From: Megasphaera hutchinsoni
GTDB lineage: Bacteria; Bacillota; Negativicutes; Veillonellales; Megasphaeraceae
Assembly (NCBI RefSeq): GCF_001553405.1
Contig: NZ_KQ960955.1
Location: forward strand, 62,001 to 126,000
Reading direction: 5' to 3'
DNA: 64,000 bases
Shown here piece by piece: positions 1-8,015 of the stretch (positions are counted from its first letter, which is position 1; the number at the start of each line of letters is the position of its first letter). A model generated the notes under the pieces. The model made no database searches. It was not told the DNA's origin and worked only from the letters and a program-made list of their open reading frames with translations. A program made the position numbers and the translations under genes.

Positions 1-118
1 CTTCACCCAATATTTCTAAACCGGTATCCTGCGTTTTTATAGCAGGTACTTTTTGTTCTTCCCGTTTTGCACGTATACACTGGGCTAATTGCTGCAACGC
101 TAATTCACTATCCTCCAT
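1..118 (-). CDS. Partial gene, unknown product (N-terminus only)
   Basis: Only the first 39 codons are in the window; the gene runs off the left edge. The start is clear: an AAGGAGG ribosome binding site lies five bases before the ATG. The visible peptide begins MEDSELALQQLAQCIRAK and is hydrophilic and probably helical, with no signal peptide. I do not recognise the family. It follows the deoC-like gene in the same direction across a 141-base gap that contains deoC's terminator, so it is probably a separate transcript. Confidence 0.6.
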   Translation of the reverse strand, partial: MEDSELALQQLAQCIRAKREEQKVPAIKTQDTGLEILGE

Positions 119-145
119 AAAAGCCTCCTTGCTCCGTCCCCTACT

Positions 146-197
146 AAAACTAATGTATAGATATTTCTATTTTACTGAATCATCCTACATTAGTTTT
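146..197. repeat. 12-base inverted repeat in intergenic gap
   Basis: AAAACTAATGTA at 146-157 is matched by TACATTAGTTTT at 186-197, with a 28-base spacer. It lies just upstream of the partial gene at 1-118. There is no T-run beside the arms, so an operator or promoter-proximal structure is more likely than a terminator. Function unknown. Confidence 0.4.
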
Positions 198-237
198 GTC
201 TGCTCTCACATTTTTACATTATATCATATACAAGAAA

Positions 238-271
238 AAAAAATCATGACCTTCTATGGTCATGATTTTTT
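238..271 (-). terminator. Rho-independent terminator of the deoC-like gene
   Basis: AAAAAATCATGACC (238-251) pairs with GGTCATGATTTTTT (258-271) around a six-base loop, and a T-run follows on the minus strand. The upstream arm contains the stop codon of the deoC-like gene. Confidence 0.8.
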
Positions 272-1027
272 CTCCTCTGCTTGTTGCTGCTGTAAATAGT
301 AAAATAACTCTTGTTCCGTCATATTTTCAAACGGATTCGTTTCATCCCATCCTTTATATAATCCTGCAGCTTCTGCCTCAGCCACCGCAGCCCGAACTAA
401 CTGTTTCCCTTCAATCGTAGATAAACATATTGCCCCAACATCAATCAGTTGTTTTGCTAACTCATAATCATCCACCTTGCCGCCAACTTTTACGGCTAAT
501 TTGCCTTCACTCGCTTTACTTAACAACAAAACATCATCTACTTGTGGAACAGTCTGTGAAAATTGAGTAGACGTACGCACGGCTGAAATTCCCGCATTAG
601 CAGCCATACGACATACTCGTGCAGTTTCATATGCATTCAGCAATCCCGTTTCTACAACAGCACATACAGGATGACCTGCGGCATTTTTTACCACCCGCCG
701 CATATCTTCCGTAACATAATCCCATTCGCCACACTTCGCACGACCAACTGCAATTACCATTTCAATGCTATCAGCACCATGAGAGATAGCATATGCACAT
801 TCTTCTGCTTTAGCCGTCAATGCCATTGCACCTAACGGATAGCCTACTGTAGCGATAAGTTCTATCGGCTGAGATGTGATTAAACTTTTTGCATAAGATG
901 TATACATAGAATTTACAATAATTCCTCGATAATGAAAGCGAATTGCTTCTTCACACAATTTTTTAATATCACCTGGCATCGTTTCTGCTGCAACCTGCAT
1001 ACTTTCAATATATGCCATAATATTCAT
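260..1027 (-). CDS. DeoC-family aldolase homologue with altered active site
   Basis: The 255-residue protein has the TIM-barrel pattern of deoxyribose-phosphate aldolase, which cleaves 2-deoxyribose 5-phosphate to glyceraldehyde 3-phosphate and acetaldehyde. Recognisable blocks are ATVGYPLG (59-66), VVETGLLN (124-131) and AVKVGGKV (178-185). The second active-site lysine, equivalent to E. coli Lys201, is kept as Lys180. The Schiff-base lysine of the usual (I/V)KTSTG block is Arg151 (AVRTSTQF), and the Asp102 position is Glu89 (IEMVIAVG). The start has GAGGTGAT upstream. No nucleoside kinase or phosphorylase gene is adjacent. It may be a non-canonical or inactive DeoC, so no symbol is given. 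Confidence 0.75.
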   Translation of the reverse strand: MNIMAYIESMQVAAETMPGDIKKLCEEAIRFHYRGIIVNSMYTSYAKSLITSQPIELIATVGYPLGAMALTAKAEECAYAISHGADSIEMVIAVGRAKCGEWDYVTEDMRRVVKNAAGHPVCAVVETGLLNAYETARVCRMAANAGISAVRTSTQFSQTVPQVDDVLLLSKASEGKLAVKVGGKVDDYELAKQLIDVGAICLSTIEGKQLVRAAVAEAEAAGLYKGWDETNPFENMTEQELFYYLQQQQAEEKKS

Positions 1028-1104
1028 ATTATCACCTCAAGACAATCAACCATTAGTGTTGTTAGTATATCATACAGAAGATAAAAAGTCACGATTACAT
1101 AAAA

Positions 1105-1133
1105 ATACCGTCTTTGCAATGCAAAGACGGTAT
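1105..1133 (-). terminator. Terminator of tRNA-Ile
   Basis: A perfect 13-base stem (ATACCGTCTTTGC at 1105-1117 with its complement at 1121-1133) with a three-base loop. It is followed on the minus strand by TTTTTA and starts four bases after the tRNA CCA end. Confidence 0.85.
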
Positions 1134-1136
1134 TCA

Positions 1137-1213
<77 letters not shown>

Positions 1214-1231
1214 ATGACTAATGACTTATTT

Positions 1232-1259
1232 AGTATAACATATATAATTTTGTTGTCAA
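1232..1259 (-). promoter_or_regulatory. Promoter of tRNA-Ile
   Basis: On the minus strand TTGACA (1254-1259) and TATACT (1232-1237) are separated by 16 bases, about 18 bases upstream of the mature tRNA 5' end. It is a near-consensus housekeeping promoter. Confidence 0.8.
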
Positions 1260-1296
1260 GTATAGATGGCAACTAATAAAATAAATTTTATATCAA

Positions 1297-1336
1297 ATAA
1301 AAATAAAGCGAGCAAGAATTATCCCCTGCCCGCTTT
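1297..1336 (-). terminator. Terminator of the glcD-like gene
   Basis: A 10-base stem (1305-1314 with 1327-1336, one G-T pair) is followed on the minus strand by TATTTTTATTT. It begins 16 bases after the stop of the FAD oxidase gene. Confidence 0.75.
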
Positions 1337-1352
1337 ACATTTATAAGAGTTC

Positions 1353-2771
1353 TTATTCTACTGGAACTTCGTCATTAATGCTAATAACTTTTCCTGGATT
1401 CATAATGTTCTTCGGATCCAATGCTTTCTTAACAGCTTTCATCAAGCGCAATTCCAAAGGATTGCCGTATTTTTCAAGCAAAGCTTGACGTTTATAGCCA
1501 ATCCCGTGTTCGCCAGAAAGACGTCCACCGTATTCAACAACAATTGCATAGATTTCGCCTTGAATCTTAGGCAACATTTCGTTCCATTCTTCTTGTGACT
1601 TGTCATCTTTCAAGATATCAATATGAACGTTCCCATCGCCGCAGTGACCAGCACAATGCATTGCTACGTTATATTTTTCAGCCAACCGTGAAATACGTTG
1701 TACTGCTTCTGGAATCATTGTTAAAGGTACAACAATATCTTCCATCGAGAATACTAAGCTACGAGCACGGTCTGCTTCCAAATACGCTTTACGAGATTTC
1801 CAAATGATAGCGGGGTTTGCCACCAATACATCCAATGCCTTATTTTTACGAGCCAGTTCATCAATAATTTCACATTGTTCATCCAACGTATCTTCACTAT
1901 CTCCAGAAATCTGAATAATAATATAGTTACCATTGTCGGAATGTTGTAATTTTTCATTCAAGAATATTTCTACCTGTTTAATAGATGCATTATCCATAAA
2001 TTCTACACAAGTAGGTGTAATACCTGCATTCATAACAATCGGAGTTAATGCAATAGCATCGTCTAAGTTATCAAATACAGCTAATAAGTCCATTTGATAT
2101 TTTGGCAAAGTTACTAAGCGAACGATTACTTTCGTAACAATACCTAACGTACCTTCTGAACCAATATATAAATGCATCAACATATAGCCAGTTGCATTTT
2201 TACGGAATTTACCGCCTAACATAACAACTTCACCAGTCGGAGTAACAACTTCGAGACCCATAACCTGTTCACGTGTTACACCATATTTTACAGCACGGTT
2301 ACCGCCAGCATTAGTAGCTACGTTACCGCCGATAAAGCAAGAATCCCCACTGCAGGGGTCGCCTGCGTAGAAGAGACCGATTTTTTTAACTTCTTCTTGT
2401 AATACAGATGTTGTAACACCTGGTTCGCAAACGCATACCATGTTTTGGGTGTCAATTTCCAAAATTTTATTCATACGTTCAATCGAAATAATAACACCGC
2501 CATAAATAGCAACTGCGCCTGCTGCTAAACCCGTACCAGCAGCACGTGGAACCATGATAATGTCATTGTCATAGCATAATTTTACAACCTTAGAAACTTC
2601 TTCCGTTGTAGCAGGAAGAACTACTACTTGTGCTTCTTTCATGTAATGTGGATCTGTTACTTCGTCATGAGAATACGGCTCCAATTTTTCTTTATCCGTA
2701 TATACATACTTTTCGCCAACAATTTGTTTAAGTTGTTCAATAATTTCAGGTGATACTGTGCCTTTTGCCAT
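1353..2771 (-). CDS. FAD-linked oxidase, GlcD / D-lactate dehydrogenase family (copy 1)
   Basis: A 472-residue cytoplasmic flavoprotein of the GlcD/DLD family, which oxidises 2-hydroxy acids such as glycolate, D-lactate or 2-hydroxyglutarate to the keto acid. The N-terminal half has the FAD-binding block PRAAGTGLAAGA and the conserved AGDPCSGDSCFIGGN and NAGGNRAVKYG segments. The C-terminal cap has HCAGHCGDGNVH and ends with GEHGIGYKR. I set the start at MAKGTV because GGAGG lies just upstream; a longer reading adds 12 residues without a ribosome binding site. A paralogue lies at 24392-25786. No electron-transfer flavoprotein or iron-sulfur partner gene is adjacent. The substrate cannot be read from sequence. 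Confidence 0.88.
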   Translation of the reverse strand: MAKGTVSPEIIEQLKQIVGEKYVYTDKEKLEPYSHDEVTDPHYMKEAQVVVLPATTEEVSKVVKLCYDNDIIMVPRAAGTGLAAGAVAIYGGVIISIERMNKILEIDTQNMVCVCEPGVTTSVLQEEVKKIGLFYAGDPCSGDSCFIGGNVATNAGGNRAVKYGVTREQVMGLEVVTPTGEVVMLGGKFRKNATGYMLMHLYIGSEGTLGIVTKVIVRLVTLPKYQMDLLAVFDNLDDAIALTPIVMNAGITPTCVEFMDNASIKQVEIFLNEKLQHSDNGNYIIIQISGDSEDTLDEQCEIIDELARKNKALDVLVANPAIIWKSRKAYLEADRARSLVFSMEDIVVPLTMIPEAVQRISRLAEKYNVAMHCAGHCGDGNVHIDILKDDKSQEEWNEMLPKIQGEIYAIVVEYGGRLSGEHGIGYKRQALLEKYGNPLELRLMKAVKKALDPKNIMNPGKVISINDEVPVE

Positions 2772-3150
2772 AGTGAATCCCTCCAATAATAAATTTTGTT
2801 GATACATATGACTAGCTTATATCGATACATAACACTATATATTAGTTCAGACAGCGTGAGATGATTATATACGATAATACGTATTATGGATCATCTTCCC
2901 CTTGCCTTCGCGTTTTATTATACCTTATTAAATAGAACATGTAAATTACATTATGACATTTCATTCATATGTTATTTGTATTAAAAAATTCACTTCTATG
3001 ACATTTAGTTATGCCGCTTTATTGTTTTACAAAATATTCGTAACCCTAAATAAAATATTTCAATATATTTCGTTTTTCAATAAAAAATAAAATATACTGT
3101 TTTTTATTTTTTCCCTTTTAATTTAAAAATGGCCAATCAATTATAGTATA
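2772..3150. promoter_or_regulatory. AT-rich intergenic region with a perfect 14-base palindrome
   Basis: No gene is visible. It is the upstream region of the glcD-like gene. ATAATACGTATTAT at 2874-2887 is a perfect palindrome, flanked by GATGAT (2860-2865) and ATCATC (2890-2895). This is a plausible operator about 100 bases before the start codon. The part next to proC (2940-3150) is very AT-rich with no clear stem-plus-T-run terminator. Confidence 0.4.
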
Positions 3151-3951
3151 CTATAGCGTTTTATTCTTTTCTGACGCCACAATAACCGCTTCCATCGCCG
3201 CAGAACGAAAACCATTTGTTTCCAATGACTTAACAGCTGCAATTGTCGTACCACCAGGAGAGCAAACCTGATCTTTTAATACGCCTGGATGCATTCCTGT
3301 TTCAAGTACCATTTTAGCCGCACCAAATACCGTCTGTGCGGCAAAAGTATATGCTAAATTCCTCGACATACCTTCATGCACAGCCCCATCAGCTAAGGCT
3401 TCAATAAACATATACACATAAGCTGGACCACTACCGCTAACACCACATACAGCATCTATTAATTCTTCTTTTACAATTTCGGCCTTACCAAAACTTCTAA
3501 AAATAGCTAAAGCATTGTCTTGTTCTTCTGCCGTAATATACTGATTAATAGCTAATGCCGCCATCCCTTCACCTACCATCGCCGGCGTATTAGGCATGAC
3601 ACGAATAATCTTTGTTTTTTCCTCAAATCCTTTCATTAATTGAGCCAATGTAACCCCTGCAGCAATAGAAATAATAACCGTATCAACCAAGACAGCTTTC
3701 CGTAACGCTGTCATAACATGCGGTATTATCGGTGGTTTTACTGCCATAATTAAGGCTTGTACATGCGAGGCTAATTGAGCTGGTGTATTTACTGCTTGAA
3801 TTCCCAATTGGTCTGCTAATAACTGCGTATGATCAGTATGTATATCATATACAAATATATTTTCTGGAGCTATTGCTTTCGACTGTACCAACCCTTTGAT
3901 AATCGCTTTTCCCATATTACCCGCACCACATATGCCTATTGTTTTAAACAT
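3151..3951 (-). CDS. proC: Pyrroline-5-carboxylate reductase
   Basis: A 266-residue enzyme of normal family length that reduces 1-pyrroline-5-carboxylate to L-proline with NAD(P)H, the last step of proline synthesis. The Rossmann motif GICGAGNMG is at residues 6-14. The C-terminal dimerisation domain has GVSGSGPAYVY and the family signature around VCSPGGTTIAAV. The start is preceded by AAAGGATG. It is flanked by non-proline genes, so no proline operon is visible here. Confidence 0.95.
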   Translation of the reverse strand: MFKTIGICGAGNMGKAIIKGLVQSKAIAPENIFVYDIHTDHTQLLADQLGIQAVNTPAQLASHVQALIMAVKPPIIPHVMTALRKAVLVDTVIISIAAGVTLAQLMKGFEEKTKIIRVMPNTPAMVGEGMAALAINQYITAEEQDNALAIFRSFGKAEIVKEELIDAVCGVSGSGPAYVYMFIEALADGAVHEGMSRNLAYTFAAQTVFGAAKMVLETGMHPGVLKDQVCSPGGTTIAAVKSLETNGFRSAAMEAVIVASEKNKTL

Positions 3952-4004
3952 AATACATCATCCTTTCTGTCTATATAAATTTATCATATTTTTACCTAAA
4001 GAAA

Positions 4005-4033
4005 AACCTACCGATATTATATATCGATAGGTT
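4005..4033 (-). terminator. Terminator of the aminotransferase gene
   Basis: A 13-base stem with one G-T pair (4005-4017 with 4021-4033) around the loop TAT, followed on the minus strand by TTTTTC. It starts eight bases after the aminotransferase stop. Confidence 0.8.
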
Positions 4034-4040
4034 CTTCTCC

Positions 4041-5294
4041 TTATGCGTTCCCTACCGCCATAGCTGCATCTTTTATTTTTCTCGCTAACCCCATCAATTT
4101 TTTCTTCGACACAGAACAGACAGCAACACGTATTCCTTTTTTTAGAGGTACCAAAAATATATGTTCCTTTTCTAAGACATCACAAACAGCTTGTGCATTT
4201 GACATTGGTAAGGTGATAAAAAATCCTGCAACATACGGCACATAAGAAAGCCCACAAGCATCCGCTTCCGTAATAAATATATGTGCCCGTTCACGAATTA
4301 ATTCTAAATATACCTGCCGTTGTGCTTCTAATGCCTTTAATTTTTTAGGATCTCGACAAATCGCACTCATTACCTTCATCGCGGCAGAATTTGAATTAGA
4401 CCAAGTAGCCCGACTACTATATTGATTAATAGCCACAAATTCATCAGCAATGTCTTTATTCGGAGTAACGCAAATCATCGCCCCAATCCGTTGTCCATAC
4501 AGGGTAAAACCTTTACTACATGTATACGCAACAACTACGAGTAATCGTTCGGGTAGACGACTAAATTTAGTAAAAAATTTACGACATTCATCTTTCTCAC
4601 CGCTATAATCTAAATATGCTACATCTGGAACTAAAATAATGTTTTTAGTATAAGGGGGGCGAGTCATCTCACCTAAAAAGGCCAGTACCTTATCCCAATC
4701 TTCAGCGGTAAGAGAAAACCCAGTTGGATTATTAGCCGGTGAATTCATAATAATAACAATATTTTCCTGCTTTTCACTAACTACTTGTACCTGCTTTTGA
4801 AAGTCTTCAAAATAAAATAATCCTTGCTCATCAATCAACTCAAAACAACGTAATGAGCGATTATTGTCCCGACACATAGAATCATAAGCGCCCCAATGCC
4901 AATCACTTGCGATAATTTCATCGCCCCATTGCGAATAATTGTGAATAACGTGATGTAATGCCCCTGAACCACCCGAAGTTGCACAAGCACGAATATATCC
5001 CTCCGGCTTAGCATTACCAAAGCATTGAGTTATAACATCTTCCAAGTATTCAGAATACCCTTGAATAGGTGCATATGCCACAATCTCGCGTGGTGTAAGT
5101 GCTTTATACGCCTGTTGCACTACATCTAACATAACTAATTGCCCCTGCTCATCTAAAATAGCACCTACCGTACCATTAATGACCCGATCTACCCCAATCT
5201 CATCTGCCAACGCAGTAGCACGGTTATTCGCTCCAAAAATCCTATCCTCCGCATATTTTCCCCGTGCATGTGCTGCCGCTATACTTTTGACCAC
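4041..5294 (-). CDS. PLP-dependent aminotransferase, class I/II
   Basis: About 417 residues of fold-type I aminotransferase, probably acting on aspartate or aromatic amino acids. SPANNPTGFSLT carries the conserved NPTG, VPDVAYLDY contains the cofactor-binding Asp and Tyr, and the PLP lysine is in YTCSKGFTLYGQRIG. The first in-frame GTG (5303) is only one base from the AAGGAG box. The GTG at 5294 has a ten-base spacing and is preferred, giving an N-terminus beginning V(M)VKSIAAAH. It is monocistronic with its own terminator. Substrate uncertain. Confidence 0.85.
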   Translation of the reverse strand: MVKSIAAAHARGKYAEDRIFGANNRATALADEIGVDRVINGTVGAILDEQGQLVMLDVVQQAYKALTPREIVAYAPIQGYSEYLEDVITQCFGNAKPEGYIRACATSGGSGALHHVIHNYSQWGDEIIASDWHWGAYDSMCRDNNRSLRCFELIDEQGLFYFEDFQKQVQVVSEKQENIVIIMNSPANNPTGFSLTAEDWDKVLAFLGEMTRPPYTKNIILVPDVAYLDYSGEKDECRKFFTKFSRLPERLLVVVAYTCSKGFTLYGQRIGAMICVTPNKDIADEFVAINQYSSRATWSNSNSAAMKVMSAICRDPKKLKALEAQRQVYLELIRERAHIFITEADACGLSYVPYVAGFFITLPMSNAQAVCDVLEKEHIFLVPLKKGIRVAVCSVSKKKLMGLARKIKDAAMAVGNA

Positions 5295-5497
5295 GTCAAT
5301 CACACTCCTTTAATTTATAAATAATCAATTTATCCTTATCAGTAATACTATTTTTGTCTAAATTATTTTCATTTATATCCTGATATGTTTATTATTACTA
5401 TACTATTAAAATTTTTCTTGCTTGTCAAAAAATTTTCCTACAAAAATAATTTTATTCTTGCTTGTCTATTTATAAATATATTTCATATTAATAATAA

Positions 5498-5526
5498 TTC
5501 AAATTCATCATGCAGTTGATTATAAT
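5498..5526 (+). promoter_or_regulatory. Promoter of the ABC importer operon
   Basis: TTCAAA (5498-5503), a 17-base spacer and TATAAT (5521-5526), 44 bases before the lipoprotein start. The leader between it and the gene is too short for a riboswitch. Confidence 0.65.
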
Positions 5527-5569
5527 AAGAATATACTATTAATTTTAATGAAACATAAAGGAGTTTTAT

Positions 5570-6523
5570 ATGAAAAAATTAATCTACCTCTTATTCTGTA
5601 TCATTTTTTCTTGTTTATTCATCCTTACAGGCTGTCGCCCTACCCCTTCATCACCTACAACCACATACAAAATCGGTGTACTTCGTGTACATGATAGTCT
5701 TCCCTTATATGTGGCTGAACACGAAAATCTATTTAAAGAAATGGGTGTTCCTATTCAAATCGTTGAATTTAACAGTGCACTTGATCAGCGTAAAGCTATG
5801 GAATCCGGTGCCCTTGATGGCATGATGACCGATATGATTGTAACTAGTCTCTTAAAAAAAGGTGGTACTGACGTTCGTATCATTGCTACGGCACTAGGTG
5901 CAACCCCTAAAGAAGGCCGTTTTCTAATTGTAAGTTCTCCCAATAGCACCATACAAACACCGACTGATCTATACAAAGGAAATGTAGCAATTGCTCATAA
6001 TACTATGATGGAATATTTACTCAATCAATACGAAGAAGAGTTGCATCTTGATTCAACAAAAATCAAAACCATTCAATTGCCCAATCTTTCACTGCGTGTT
6101 GATGCCGTACTTGCAGGAAAAGATGTAAAAGCTGCTATTTTACCAGATCCATTAGCATCATATGCCGTTCAAAAAGGGGCTCATATTGTCATTGACGATA
6201 CAAAATTAAAGGGAAATTACTCTCAATCCGTTATCATTATGAAAAAAAATATTCTAACCCAACATGCCAATGAAATATCCCGTTTTCTTTCGGCATATCA
6301 TCTAGCCATTACACACATCAATGAAAATCCAACAGCCTATCGCACCTTAGCCTTACAAAAAGCGGGGATTCCTAAAGATATAAGCAATACATATAATCCT
6401 CCTTCCTTTACGCCTCATGCCTTGCCATCTCCACAGGAGGTCCAGCAAGTAATGCGTTGGATGGTAGCAAAGAAATTATTGCCAACACCTTATACATATG
6501 AAGAAATGGTAAAGGTATCCTAA
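5570..6523 (+). CDS. ABC importer substrate-binding lipoprotein, NitT/TauT (NMT1/SsuA-like) type
   Basis: A 317-residue lipoprotein with a signal peptide ending in the lipobox LTGC (Cys at residue 22). The mature part resembles the NMT1/SsuA/ThiY periplasmic-binding family, with the opening pattern KIGVLRVHDSLPLYVAEHENLF and a domain-2 motif around ILPDPLASYA. It delivers a small substrate to the permease encoded downstream. GGAG lies upstream of the ATG. The substrate (sulfonate, nitrate-like anion, pyrimidine or other) cannot be told, and there is no TPP riboswitch or metabolic neighbour to decide. Confidence 0.85.
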   Translation: MKKLIYLLFCIIFSCLFILTGCRPTPSSPTTTYKIGVLRVHDSLPLYVAEHENLFKEMGVPIQIVEFNSALDQRKAMESGALDGMMTDMIVTSLLKKGGTDVRIIATALGATPKEGRFLIVSSPNSTIQTPTDLYKGNVAIAHNTMMEYLLNQYEEELHLDSTKIKTIQLPNLSLRVDAVLAGKDVKAAILPDPLASYAVQKGAHIVIDDTKLKGNYSQSVIIMKKNILTQHANEISRFLSAYHLAITHINENPTAYRTLALQKAGIPKDISNTYNPPSFTPHALPSPQEVQQVMRWMVAKKLLPTPYTYEEMVKVS

Positions 6524-6524
6524 T

Positions 6525-7160
6525 ATGAATGCTCTCCTTTCACTACAAAATATACGTTGGCAATATCCTAATTGTACTACGCCTATTTTCAACCATTTCA
6601 ATTTGACGGTACAACCACAAGAGCATCTAAGTATTATGGGTGCGTCTGGCTGTGGAAAAACAACCTTACTACGATTAATGTGTGGATTATATATACCCCA
6701 AACAGGAACTATTTATTTTAAAGATAAACCTCTTCTACACCCTCATCCGGATATAAGTATCGTATTCCAGCAATATGGATTATTACCATGGAAAACTGTA
6801 CGAGAAAACATTTTACTTCCCCTCCAATTAAAGGGGCAAGGAAATGTCCCTTTAGATTCCATACCCTTATACCATGCTCTTGGCCTAGCCGATTTAAGTG
6901 CATTCTATCCACATGAATTATCTGGTGGCCAACAACAGCGTGTCGCTATCGTACGTAGTTTAATAAGTACGCCTACCTTATTATTACTAGACGAACCTTT
7001 TAGTGCATTAGATGAAACGACAGCTTGCATCTGTCGGCAAGAAATAAAGCACTATATATCCACTACACAAGCTACACTCATACTCGTTACACATGATCAT
7101 AACGATGCCACTTTATTCGGCAAAAAAATAATTGATTTAACTTCCAAAGGAGCATATTAA
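6525..7160 (+). CDS. ABC importer ATP-binding protein, NitT/TauT type
   Basis: A 211-residue ATPase with Walker A GASGCGKTT (about residues 39-47), Q-loop VFQQYGLLPW, signature LSGGQQQR and Walker B LLLLDEPFSALDE, then the switch histidine in THDHNDA. It starts one base after the stop of the binding protein and ends one base before the permease start, so the three genes are one translationally linked unit. It is slightly shorter than the usual 240-260 residues because the C-terminus stops soon after the switch region. Confidence 0.9.
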   Translation: MNALLSLQNIRWQYPNCTTPIFNHFNLTVQPQEHLSIMGASGCGKTTLLRLMCGLYIPQTGTIYFKDKPLLHPHPDISIVFQQYGLLPWKTVRENILLPLQLKGQGNVPLDSIPLYHALGLADLSAFYPHELSGGQQQRVAIVRSLISTPTLLLLDEPFSALDETTACICRQEIKHYISTTQATLILVTHDHNDATLFGKKIIDLTSKGAY

Positions 7161-7161
7161 A

Positions 7162-7962
7162 ATGCCTTATTATTCAGATTTACAACATCCTGCCTTTCAC
7201 AAACGATGTAAATCTCTTATCCCCTATATCGTAACTCTATGTATACTACTCACCCTATGGCACATCAGTAGCCTTTATTTAAACACCCCCCTTTTACCAA
7301 CTCCCTACAACGTGGGTATACAGGTGTTACAGCTTTGGTCTTCTCCTTTATTACAACCTCATATCTTTGCTAGTATGTACCGCTTATTATTAGGTATTGC
7401 TATCGCTTTTATATTTTCTATTCCCCTTGGCATGTGGAGCGGTTTCAGTCATCGCGGGAACCAACTACTTTCGCCATTTCTATACCTCTTTTATTCTATA
7501 CCCAAAGTCATATTTCTACCTCTAATCATGCTGGCTTTAGGTATCGGCAATGCCACAAAAATTTTTCTGATTTCTTTTACTTTATTTTTTCACTTAACTG
7601 TTATCATTCGTGATGCGGTTCGTTCTATCGACCCTTTTCAAATAGATATTTTACGTTCTTTCGGTGCTACTCCACTGCAACTCGTTCGCCATCTATTATG
7701 GCCCGCTTCACTATCCCCCATTTTAACTTCATTACGAACAGGTTTAGGCATTGCATTAGCCTTATTATTCATTACCGAAACGTTTGCCTCCGATAAAGGT
7801 CTCGGTTATTTTATTATGAATGCCATGGAAATTCACAATTATGAAGAAATGTATGCTGCTATTATTACCTTAGGGCTCATTGGCTTATCTTTATATATCA
7901 CACTAGACCAACTAGAAATATATCTTTGTCCATGGAAACATCAACAAAAAAATAACCCATAA
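7162..7962 (+). CDS. ABC importer permease, NitT/TauT (SsuC-like) type
   Basis: A 266-residue inner-membrane protein with about six hydrophobic segments. The cytoplasmic coupling (EAA) loop reads SFGATPLQLVRHLLWPASLSPILTSLR in two contiguous parts, as in the binding-protein-dependent transport family. It is the third gene of the importer operon. Its stop codon lies in the left arm of the following hairpin. Confidence 0.88.
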   Translation: MPYYSDLQHPAFHKRCKSLIPYIVTLCILLTLWHISSLYLNTPLLPTPYNVGIQVLQLWSSPLLQPHIFASMYRLLLGIAIAFIFSIPLGMWSGFSHRGNQLLSPFLYLFYSIPKVIFLPLIMLALGIGNATKIFLISFTLFFHLTVIIRDAVRSIDPFQIDILRSFGATPLQLVRHLLWPASLSPILTSLRTGLGIALALLFITETFASDKGLGYFIMNAMEIHNYEEMYAAIITLGLIGLSLYITLDQLEIYLCPWKHQQKNNP

Positions 7963-8000
7963 GACAACCCTCACACATCATATGTGAGGGTTGTCTTATG
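7958..8000. terminator. Bidirectional terminator between convergent genes
   Basis: A perfect 18-base stem (7958-7975 with 7983-8000) around a seven-base loop. A T-run follows on both strands: TTTTTTTATT after 8010 on plus, and TTATTTTTTT before 7958 on minus. It separates the importer operon from the convergent adenine deaminase operon. Confidence 0.85.
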
Positions 8001-8015
8001 GCTATATAGATTTTT

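Noticed and set aside
3141-3155. Palindrome TATAGTATACTATA next to the proC stop as a terminator
   Set aside because: It has no GC content and no following T-run, so chance in AT-rich sequence is as likely.
5304-5569. TPP riboswitch upstream of the NMT1-like importer
   Set aside because: The promoter lies only 44 bases before the start codon and no CTGAGA-type core is present.
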